Assembly (NCBI GenBank): GCA_963786445.1
Contig: CAWAZU010000025.1
Span: 186,001-250,000, forward strand
Direction: 5' to 3'
DNA from: JAFKFJ01 sp963786445
GTDB taxonomy: Bacteria > Pseudomonadota > Alphaproteobacteria > Acetobacterales > Acetobacteraceae
DNA: 64,000 nucleotides
How positions within the stretch are numbered: the stretch's first letter is position 1; the number at the start of each line of letters is the position of its first letter. Made by a program: the position numbers and the translations under genes. The notes below the pieces were generated by a model that saw only the letters and a program-made list of their open reading frames with translations, made no database searches and had not been told where the DNA came from. Positions 57,147 through 64,000 of this stretch are shown here, one piece after another.

Positions 57147-57406
57147 CGTGTCAAACCTCCTAGGTCGGCTGGACGCGGTGCCGGACGGATCGCTCCGCCG
57201 CCCCGCGCATCAGCCACGCGATCGCTACTTTCGGTGCATGTTTCGCACCGCTGCCGCCGGCCGAAACCGGATGGCGTGCCAAGCTCTACCATATTCCCGT
57301 CACCGAAAGGTATGCGGGAAACGCCTGATCACCGGAACGGTAAATTGCCCTTCCCAGGAGACCAAGATCACATCAGGCTCGGCTGGGTATCACGGGAGCG
57401 CGAGAG
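57147..57406. promoter_or_regulatory. Divergent intergenic region, secretion cluster / amidase
   Basis: 260 bp, slightly less G+C-rich than its surroundings, between two divergent starts. Promoters of both transcripts should lie here. I recognise no operator, repeat or small ORF with convincing coding character. Confidence 0.45.
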
Positions 57407-58609
57407 ATGGAACCGCAAAGTGACGACGTGGGCGCATTCGTGCCCGGACCGCGTGCTGTGCTTGCGCCGACCGGGCGTGGACCGCTCGACGGCGTGACGT
57501 TCGCGATCAAGGATTTGTTCGATGTTGCCGGCGTCGTCACCACCGGCGGCAGCCCGGACTGGGCGCGCACGCACGGCCCCGCCGCCGGCACCGCCCCGGT
57601 GGTCGCCGCCCTGCTCGCCGCCGGCGCCAATGCCGTCGGCAAGACGAAGACCGTCGAACTGGCCTTCGGACTGACCGGAGAAAACCCGTTCCACGGCACG
57701 CCGCTGAACCCGCGCGTGCGGCGGCGGCTGCCGGGCGGGTCGAGCTGCGGCTCGGTCGCCGCGGTCGCCGCCGGGATCGTGCCGCTGGCGCTCGGGTCGG
57801 ACACCGGCGGGTCGGTGCGCATCCCGGCGAGCTATTGCGGCCTCTACGGCCTCCGCCCGACGCAGGGCGCGATCTCGCTCGCCGGCACGCTGCCGCTGGC
57901 GCCGGGCCTCGACACGCCGGGCTGGTTCACGCGCGAGGCGGAATTGCTGGAACGGGTCGGCGAAGTCCTGCTGCCGGGCGAGTCGGGGCGGCTCGCCGGG
58001 CCGCTGCTGCGCGTGGCGGAGGTGTGGGCGAACGCCGAACCTGCGGTCGCCGCGGCGCTGGAACCGGTGGTGGCGCGGCTGGCAAGACTGTTCGGCCCGG
58101 CGCTGCCGATCGAACTGGTGCCGGAGGGCATTCCCGCGCTCTACGCCGCCTATCGCGCGATCCAGGGCGAGGAGGCATGGACGGCGCACGGTCCCTGGAT
58201 CACCGCGACCAAGCCGGCGCTCAGCCCGGCCGTGGCGGCGCGGTTCCGCGCGGCGAGCGCGGTGACGGCGGCGCAGGCGGCGGCGGCGCGGGGTCTGCGG
58301 CAGGCGTTGCAGGCGCGGCTGCGCCCGCTGCTCGCCGGCGGCGCGGTGCTGGTCTATCCGACCAGCCCGGCGCCGGCGCCCGAAGTGGACGCGCCGGGCG
58401 AAGTGCTGGAACGGGTGCGCGAGGCGACGGTCGGCGTGACCGCGATGGCCGGGCTGGCGGGCCTGCCGGAGGTGACACTGCCGGCGGCGACGGTGCGCGT
58501 GCCGGACGGCGAGGCGCCGGTCGGGTTGTCGCTGGTGGCGGGGTTCGGCCGCGACCGCGCGCTGCTGGCGCTCGCCCGCGCGGCGGCCAGGCTGCTCGAT
58601 CTGGCATAG
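57407..58609 (+). CDS. Amidase-signature hydrolase
   Basis: 400 residues, on the short side for the family (usual 450-500). Ser-cisSer-Lys triad: Lys in VTFAIKDLFDVAG near residue 35, cis-Ser in LPGGSSCGSVAAVAAGIVPL, nucleophile Ser in GSDTGGSVRIPASYCGLYGL. GGSSCGS differs from the usual GGSSGGS. It hydrolyses amides, substrate unknown. gggagcg precedes the ATG. Followed after 14 bp by an acetyltransferase. Confidence 0.9.
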   Translation: MEPQSDDVGAFVPGPRAVLAPTGRGPLDGVTFAIKDLFDVAGVVTTGGSPDWARTHGPAAGTAPVVAALLAAGANAVGKTKTVELAFGLTGENPFHGTPLNPRVRRRLPGGSSCGSVAAVAAGIVPLALGSDTGGSVRIPASYCGLYGLRPTQGAISLAGTLPLAPGLDTPGWFTREAELLERVGEVLLPGESGRLAGPLLRVAEVWANAEPAVAAALEPVVARLARLFGPALPIELVPEGIPALYAAYRAIQGEEAWTAHGPWITATKPALSPAVAARFRAASAVTAAQAAAARGLRQALQARLRPLLAGGAVLVYPTSPAPAPEVDAPGEVLERVREATVGVTAMAGLAGLPEVTLPAATVRVPDGEAPVGLSLVAGFGRDRALLALARAAARLLDLA

Positions 58610-58623
58610 AGGGAGCACGGGGG

Positions 58624-59141
58624 ATGCAGATTCGCGCGGCGACGGCGGCGGACGTGCCGGAGCTCCAGGGCATCTACGCCCATCACGTGCTGCACGGCAC
58701 CGGCACCTTCGAGGAAGTGCCGCCGACCGTCGAGGACATGGCGGCGCGGCTGGAGGCGGTCGGCAGCGGCGGCGGGCACTGGCTGGTGGCCGCGGATGCC
58801 ACCGGCGTTCTGGGCTATGCCTATTACGCGCAGTTCCGGCCGCGCTCGGCCTATCGCTTCTGCTGCGAGGACGCGGTCTATGTGCGCCAGGACGTGCGCG
58901 GCCAGGGTGTGGGCAAGGCGCTGGTCGCGCGCCTGCTGGCGATCGCCGAGGCCGCGGGCATCCGCCAGATGGTCGCGGTGATCGGCGATTCCGACAATGT
59001 CGGCTCGGTCGGCGTGCATGCCAGCCTCGGCTTCGTGCGCGTCGGGCTGCTGCGCTCGGCGGGGCTGAAATTCGGCCGCTGGCTCGACGTGATCACATGC
59101 AGCGCGCGCTCGGCGCGGGCGATGCGGACGTGCCGGACTGA
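58624..59141 (+). CDS. GNAT N-acetyltransferase, phosphinothricin/methionine-sulfoximine type (end frameshifted)
   Basis: MQIRAATAADVPELQGIYAH, TGTFEEVPPTVEDM, GYAYYAQFRPRSAYRFCCED, VYVRQDVRGQGVGKALVARL (acetyl-CoA pyrophosphate loop) and IGDSDNVGSVGVHASLGFVR identify the PAT/MddA group, which acetylates phosphinothricin-like or methionine-sulfoximine amines. Near 59097 the frame breaks after WLDVIT; the natural end MQRALGAGDADVPD lies in another frame and stops at 59141. 518 nt is one base short, so a deletion of one c is likely. Confidence 0.85.
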
Positions 59142-59191
59142 GTCGCGTGGGCGCATCGACATAAAGCGGGCGTTATGCGATTGGGCGGCAC

Positions 59192-60154
59192 ATGGAGGAG
59201 TTGCTTGCCGCCCTGCGCGCCATCGCCGAGCCGACGCGGCTGCGCATCCTCGCACTCGCCGCGCGCGGGCCGTTCTGCGTCTCGGAGTTCACCGAAATCC
59301 TCGGCCAGTCGCAGCCGCGGCTGTCGCGGCATCTGCGGCTGCTGAACGAGGCGGGGCTGCTGGAGCGGCTGCGCGAGGGGGCGAACGCCTGGTACGGCCT
59401 GCCGGCCGAGGGCAGCCAGGGGGCGAGCCTGGCGCGCGCGGTGCTGGCGCACCTGCCGGAGCATGATCCGGGGCTGGCCGACGACGCGCGGCAGGCGGCG
59501 CGCGTGCTGGCCGAGCGGGCGCGCGTGGCGACCGAGAGCTTCCGCCGCGCCGGCGCGGAGTGGGACGAGATGCGCGCGCTCGGCCTGCAAGCCGAAGCCG
59601 TGGAGCGGGCGCTGCTGGAGCACCTGCCGCCGGCGGGGCTGGGGCGGCTGCTCGACATCGGCACCGGCACCGGGCGGCTGCTCGAATTGCTGGCGCCGCG
59701 GATCGCCTCGGGGCTGGGCGTGGATGCCAGCCGGGCGATGCTGGCGCTGGCACGGGCGCGGCTGGCGCGGGCGGGGTTTTCCCACTGCACGGTGCGCCTC
59801 GCCGACATGTATCGGCTGCCGCTGGCGGACGGGGCGTTCGACGCGGTGGTGCTGCAGATGGTGCTGCATCACGCCGAGGCGCCGGCGGCGGCGCTGGCCG
59901 AGGCGGCACGGGTGCTGCGGCCGGGCGGGCGGCTGGTGGTGATCGACCTCGCGCCGCACGACAACGCCGACTGCCTGCAACGGCTGGCGCATCGCTGGCC
60001 GGGATTCTCGGATGCCGAGATGCGGCGGCTGCTGCGCGAGGCGGGGCTGGCGCCGGAGCCGTCGGTCGCGGTGCGCGGCAAGCTGGAGGTGCGCGTCTGG
60101 CCGTCGCTGCGCGTCGCCGCGGCGGCGGCGCTGGCGCCGGCGCTGCAAAGGTGA
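59192..60154 (+). CDS. ArsR-type regulator fused to a SAM methyltransferase
   Basis: 320 residues. Residues 1-~90 are an ArsR winged helix (LRAIAEPTRLRILALAARGP, ILGQSQPRLSRHLRLLNEAG). Residues ~140-310 are a class I methyltransferase (LGRLLDIGTGTGRLLELLAP, VDASRAMLALARARL, LPLADGAFDAVVLQMVLHHA). This fusion is common in alphaproteobacteria, often beside metF or metH; neither is here. It may sense or methylate in one-carbon/methionine metabolism. Overlaps the next GTG. Confidence 0.9.
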   Translation: MEELLAALRAIAEPTRLRILALAARGPFCVSEFTEILGQSQPRLSRHLRLLNEAGLLERLREGANAWYGLPAEGSQGASLARAVLAHLPEHDPGLADDARQAARVLAERARVATESFRRAGAEWDEMRALGLQAEAVERALLEHLPPAGLGRLLDIGTGTGRLLELLAPRIASGLGVDASRAMLALARARLARAGFSHCTVRLADMYRLPLADGAFDAVVLQMVLHHAEAPAAALAEAARVLRPGGRLVVIDLAPHDNADCLQRLAHRWPGFSDAEMRRLLREAGLAPEPSVAVRGKLEVRVWPSLRVAAAAALAPALQR

Positions 60155-61038
60155 AGGGCGCGCAGCGCATCGCCGCCGGCGGCATCGCGGTCGGCCTCGT
60201 GGTGCTGGCGCTGAAGGGCGCGGCGTGGCGCGTCACCGGCAGCGCCGCGCTGTTCTCGGACGCCGCCGAGACGGTGGTGAACGTCGCCGCCGCGGCGATC
60301 GCGTTCGCCGCCCTGCGCTTCGCCGCCCGCCCGCCCGACGCCAACCATCCCTATGGCCACGACAAGGTCGAGTTCTTCGCCGCCGTGATCGAGGGCGCGC
60401 TGATCGTGCTCGCCGCCGCGGTGATCCTCGACCATGCCTGGGCGACGTATCGCCATCCCGTGCCGTTGCAGGCGCCGCTGCCCGGGCTCGGCATGAACGC
60501 GGTGGCGACGGCGATCAATGCGGTCTGGGGCTGGATGCTGGTGCGGCGCGGCCGGGCCTTTCGCTCGGCGGCGTTGGCGGCCGACGGGCAGCACTTGCTG
60601 GCGGACGTGGTCACCTCTTCGGGTGTGCTGGTCGGCGTGGCCCTGGTGTTCGCGACCGGCATCCGCGTGCTCGACCCGGCGCTGGCGGCGGCGACGGCGG
60701 TGTATGTGCTGGTCGCCGGGCTGCGCGTGATCGCCGGCTCGGTCGGCGGGCTGATGGACGCGGCCCCGGCCGAGGACGTGGTGGCACGCATCCGCCGCGT
60801 GGTCGGCGCCTCGGCCGAGGGCGCGCTCGAGGCGCACGATCTGCGCATGCGCTATGCCGGGCGGCTGACGTTCCTGGAATTCCATCTGGTGGTGCCGGGC
60901 ACGATGACGGTGGCGGCGGCGCACGCGATCTGCGACCGCATCGAGGCCGCGCTGAAATCGGAGATGGCGGACCTGGTCATCACCATCCATGTCGAGCCGG
61001 AGGGCAAGGCGAAGCACCATGGCGTGCTGGTGCTGTAG
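60151..61038 (+). CDS. Cation diffusion facilitator (metal exporter)
   Basis: 295 residues, GTG start overlapping the preceding stop. Six membrane helices with the metal-site motifs SAALFSDAAETVVNVAAA, HPYGHDKVEFFAA and AADGQHLLADVVTSSGVLVG (HxxxD), and a cytoplasmic C-terminal domain (HDLRMRYAGRLTFLEFHLVV). Exports Zn, Fe, Co or similar divalent ions in exchange for protons; specificity not resolvable. Confidence 0.93.
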   Translation: MKGAQRIAAGGIAVGLVVLALKGAAWRVTGSAALFSDAAETVVNVAAAAIAFAALRFAARPPDANHPYGHDKVEFFAAVIEGALIVLAAAVILDHAWATYRHPVPLQAPLPGLGMNAVATAINAVWGWMLVRRGRAFRSAALAADGQHLLADVVTSSGVLVGVALVFATGIRVLDPALAAATAVYVLVAGLRVIAGSVGGLMDAAPAEDVVARIRRVVGASAEGALEAHDLRMRYAGRLTFLEFHLVVPGTMTVAAAHAICDRIEAALKSEMADLVITIHVEPEGKAKHHGVLVL

Positions 61039-61052
61039 GGAGGATTTAGGCG

Positions 61053-61619
61053 ATGGTGCGGATCGACCGGGTGGTGACGCGCGGCGGCGATGGCGGCGAA
61101 ACCTCGCTCGGCGACGGTGCGCGGGTGAGCAAGCACGCGCAGCGGGTCGAAGCGTTCGGCTGCGTCGATGAGGCCAATGCGGCGATCGGCGTGCTGCGCG
61201 TGCTGGTGCGCGAGGACGCCGAGGCCGACGCGATGCTGGCGCGCATCCAGAACGATCTGTTCGACGTGGGCGCCGATCTCTGCGTGCCGGGGGTGGCGGG
61301 GGCGCGGCCGCGGCTGCGGCTGAATGACGCTCCGGGCGCGCGACTGGAGGAAGAAATCGCGGCGATGAACGCGCGGCTGCCGGCGCTGACGAGCTTCATT
61401 TTGCCGGGCGGCACGGCGGCGGCGGCCGAGGCGCATGTGGCGCGCACGCTGGTGCGCCGGGCGGAGCGGCAGGTGGTGGCGCTGGCGGCGGCGGAGCCGG
61501 TGAACCCGGCGGTGGTGCGCTTCCTCAACCGGCTGTCGGACCATCTTTTCGTTCTCGGCCGGCGGCTCAACGACAACGGTGCGGCCGACGTGCTGTGGGT
61601 GCCGGGCGCCAACCGGTAA
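61053..61619 (+). CDS. pduO: Cob(I)alamin adenosyltransferase, PduO type
   Basis: 188 residues. VTRGGDGGETSLGDGARVSK and VEAFGCVDEANAAIGVLRV at the N-terminus (ATP-binding) and FLNRLSDHLFVLGRRLND at the C-terminus define the PduO/MMAB family, which makes adenosylcobalamin from cob(I)alamin and ATP. ggagg lies 9 bp before the ATG. AdoCbl would serve methylmalonyl-CoA mutase, linking to the propionyl-CoA that MmsA yields. Confidence 0.93.
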   Translation: MVRIDRVVTRGGDGGETSLGDGARVSKHAQRVEAFGCVDEANAAIGVLRVLVREDAEADAMLARIQNDLFDVGADLCVPGVAGARPRLRLNDAPGARLEEEIAAMNARLPALTSFILPGGTAAAAEAHVARTLVRRAERQVVALAAAEPVNPAVVRFLNRLSDHLFVLGRRLNDNGAADVLWVPGANR

Positions 61620-61674
61620 CGGCGCGCTGCCGTCCTGTGCTAGGATTTTCGGCAGACATGCGAGGGAGGCCGCC

Positions 61675-62415
61675 GTGGACGCGCAGGATTTCAACTCCGA
61701 GTTTCCGCAGCAGGGCCGCGAACGGCTGATCCTGCGCCAGCCGGTGGCGCTGCTCGGCACCGGCGAGCCGAACGACGAGGCGGCGCTGCTGGCCCGCCTG
61801 GGGCCGGGGGCGGTGATGATGATGGGCGACAACCCCGCCCTGCCGCGCCTGCCGCGCGCGCCCCGGCTGCTGGATTTCTTCCGCCTGCGCTTCCAGGACA
61901 TCACCTGCCGCCATCTGCTGCAGAGCGCGAAGCTGGCGCTGGATGAAGGCATGGAGGAAAAAGTCGTCATCGCCTGCCTGCTGCACGACATTTCCAACGG
62001 CGCGCTGCTGCGCTCCGATCACGGCTACTGGGGCGCGCAGATGATCGCGCCGTATGTCTCCGAGGAGGTGGCGTGGGCAGTGCAGTACCACCAGCCGCTG
62101 CGCTACTTCGCCGACGAGTCGGTGGGCTACCGCTATCCCGACTCGTATTACCGCTTCTTCGGCACCGACTACGTGCCGCCCGACTACATCCGCCGCGATG
62201 CGGAGGTCGCGCGCAAGCACCGCTGGTACATGACGTCGCGGCTGGTGACGATGCACGACCTCTATGCGTTCGACCCGACGGTCGAGATCGACCCGGAGAT
62301 CTTCACCGACATCATCGGCCGGAATTTCCGCGAGCCGGAGGACGGCCTCGGCTTCGACGGCTCGCCGACCGCGCATATGTGGCGGACGATGATCTGGCCG
62401 AACAATTTTCTCTGA
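61675..62415 (+). CDS. HD-domain protein, putative phosphohydrolase
   Basis: 246 residues. GTG start preceded by gagggagg; an ATG at 61658 is out of frame. FQDITCRHLLQSAKLALDEG, then the HD pair in IACLLHDISNGALL and HGYWGAQMIAPYVSEEVAW, form the metal-binding HD fold of phosphohydrolases. The substrate is unknown, and the rest of the protein matches no family I can name. Confidence 0.8.
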   Translation: MDAQDFNSEFPQQGRERLILRQPVALLGTGEPNDEAALLARLGPGAVMMMGDNPALPRLPRAPRLLDFFRLRFQDITCRHLLQSAKLALDEGMEEKVVIACLLHDISNGALLRSDHGYWGAQMIAPYVSEEVAWAVQYHQPLRYFADESVGYRYPDSYYRFFGTDYVPPDYIRRDAEVARKHRWYMTSRLVTMHDLYAFDPTVEIDPEIFTDIIGRNFREPEDGLGFDGSPTAHMWRTMIWPNNFL

Positions 62416-62473
62416 CCCGCGGTGCATCCCGGCGTAGGGTGGACAAGCGCAGCGCAGTCCGCCGTCTGCCGCA

Positions 62474-64000
62474 TCACCCGATCGCCTGCGCCAGCAGATA
62501 CCCCGATCCCGCGCCCAGCCCCGGCCCGGGATGCGTGGAGGCGCCGATATGCCACAGCCGTTTCACGTGCGTGCGGTGGTTCACCGAAGTTTTGAACGGG
62601 CGCCAGAGAAAAAACTGGTCCAGCCCGCAATACCCGCCATACGGGTCGCCGCCGACCAGGTTGACGTTCATCGCCTCCAAATCGGCCGGCGAATAGGCCA
62701 CGCGCCGCAGCACCGTCTCGGCAAAGCCATCGATGTGGCGGGCAAGAATCGCCTCCACGCGGTCGGCGTAGCGGTCGCGCAGCGCCGTGGTCCAGGCGCC
62801 GTCCGGCGGCGTCGCCAACTCGCCCGCCGCGTCGCCCTTGATGCGGCGCGGCGCTTCCGGCAGTTGCAGCCACAGGATCGCGCGTCCCGCCGGCGCGCGG
62901 CTCGGGTCGAGCGCGGTCGGCTGGCCGACGCAGATCGTCGGCACCGCCGGCAGCATGCCGCGCTCCGCCTCGTTGGCCGCGCGCGAAACGCCGTCGAGGC
63001 CGGGGGTGAGATGCAGCAGCGCCACCTGCCCAGTCCCGGCGTGCGCCAGCGCGGCGGCGCGGCGAGCGCGTAGTGGATCTGCATGTTGCCCTTGCCGTAG
63101 CGGTAGCGCCGCACGCCCTCGGCCACCGTCTCGGGCAGCGCAGCGCCGTCCAGCAGTCGCCCATAAAGCTGTGTCGGCGTCACCGAGCAGATCACGCCGC
63201 GCTTCGCGGCAATCTCCTCGCCGCTTGCCAGCCGCACGCCGCGCGCGGCACCGCTGGCGTCGTCGCGCAGGATGCGCGCGACATCGGCGCCGGTGCGGAT
63301 CTCGCCACGCTGGTCGGCGATCAGCGACTCGAACGCCGCGAGCAACTTGCCGGCCCCGCCCTGCACGATCGGCGCGCCGGCGGCCTCCAGCGCGAAGGCG
63401 ATCACGCGCGCCATCTGGCCGGAATAGGCGCTCTCCGGCCCCAGGCCGGTGTGCAGCACCCAGGGCGCGAACAGCGCCTGCATCTCCTCCGAGGCGAACG
63501 TGGTCTCCAGCCAGGCGCGCGCGGTGCCGAGCGATTCGCCGAAGAACGCGCCGAGGTTGCGCAGGCCGCGCCGCCACGCCTCGCGCACCAGCAGCTTTGC
63601 CGTCGCGCGCGACCACAGCCTGCCGCCGAGCAATGCGAAGATCAGTGGAAAATCGCCGCCCATCGCGTCGATTTCGCGGGCGAAGGCGGCGCCGTCGCCC
63701 GCGGCCAGCGCCTCGAACGCAGCGACGTTGGCGGCGCGGTCCATGCGCAGCACCGCGCTGCGCCCGTCCGGCAGCAGCACGCCGGTCGGCGCCTTGCTGT
63801 GCGCGAACGCCACGCCGCGCGCGCCGAGCGCCTCCGCCAGCGCCGCATAGGCCGGCGAGGTGATGAACAGCACGAACGTCGTCGCCATCACGTCATGGAT
63901 GAAGCCCGGCTCGGTGATCGCTTCGGTGCGCACGCAGCCGCCGATGCGGTCGTTGCGCTCCAGCAGCAGCACCCGATGCCCCTTGCGTCCGAGCAACGCT
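62474..64000 (-). CDS. FAD-dependent oxidoreductase, CrtI/phytoene-desaturase-like (partial, frameshifted)
   Basis: The gene runs off the right edge; the first residues and GxGxxG are outside. Visible: LLGRKGHRVLLLERNDRIGG, then CVRTEAITEPGFIHDVMATT (FAD-binding), VIAFALEAAGAPIVQGGAGK and GVICSVTPTQLYGRLLDGAA. Near 63050 an inserted base shifts the frame; GQVALLHLTPGLDGVSRAAN, VNLVGGDPYGGYCGLDQFFL and HIGASTHPGPGLGAGSGYLL follow to the stop. Members oxidise isoprenoids or act on unknown substrates; this type is often annotated simply as NAD(P)/FAD-dependent oxidoreductase. Confidence 0.8.

Noticed and set aside
52038..57497. 1819-codon open frame on the plus strand opposite the Sel1, HlyD and ABC genes
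   Set aside because: Antisense of three genes with clear family motifs; its His/Arg/Gln-rich composition is a G+C artefact, not a giant protein.

Overview
The window is about 70% G+C throughout, with tightly packed operons, frequent ATGA or GTGA stop/start overlaps and several GTG starts. The gene content (heterotetrameric sarcosine oxidase, CysD plus fused CysN-CysC, a Tad/Cpa pilus locus, many ABC importers, MmsA, a PduO-type adenosyltransferase) fits an alphaproteobacterium, most likely a Rhodospirillales/Acetobacteraceae-type heterotroph. That placement is inferred from gene families and composition, not from a marker gene. I saw no rRNA, tRNA, CRISPR array, transposase or phage gene.

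Layout. 0-3.7 kb: end of a UDP-sugar dehydrogenase, a methyltransferase/glycosyltransferase fusion, and mmsA on the minus strand. 3.9-9.7 kb: sulfate activation (cysD, cysNC), an MFS carrier, a CsbD-like stress protein and a second MFS carrier. 9.7-17.5 kb, minus strand: soxB-soxD-soxA-soxG, then a BMP-type binding protein and its ATPase without permeases. 17.5-20.3 kb: scraps of older genes, namely a glutamine synthetase tail, a frameshifted racemase, a GntR regulator without its DNA-binding half, a livH tail, an intact livM and a livG head. 20.3-28.1 kb, minus strand: a catabolic operon (Gfo/Idh/MocA dehydrogenase, CUT1 sugar importer without ATPase, CoA transferase, enoyl-CoA hydratase, SDR, SMP-30 lactonase). 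28.1-34.1 kb, plus strand: DeoR regulator, enolase-superfamily dehydratase and a complete ribose-type ABC importer.

34.4-43.2 kb, plus strand: a Tad/Cpa pilus locus (flp, cpaA, cpaB, cpaC, a cpaD-like gene, cpaE, cpaF, tadB, tadC, tadD). 43.2-46.3 kb, minus strand: another CUT1 importer without ATPase. 46.4-57.1 kb, minus strand: a type I secretion ABC exporter and HlyD adaptor, followed by a Sel1-repeat protein, a large TPR/GT2/GT4 glycosyltransferase, an unrecognised protein and a further glycosyltransferase. This is the best candidate for an undescribed system: export and glycosylation of a surface protein or polymer. 57.4-64 kb: amidase, GNAT acetyltransferase, ArsR-methyltransferase fusion, CDF metal exporter, cobalamin adenosyltransferase, HD-domain protein, and a CrtI-like FAD oxidoreductase that runs off the window.

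One caution applies to the whole window. Many otherwise well conserved genes are interrupted by single-base indels, nearly all +1, most densely in cpaC, cpaE and cpaF. Frame is recovered immediately afterwards and conservation continues. The pattern looks more like residual sequencing error than gene decay. The truncations at 17.5-20.3 kb are different in kind: whole domains are missing there.
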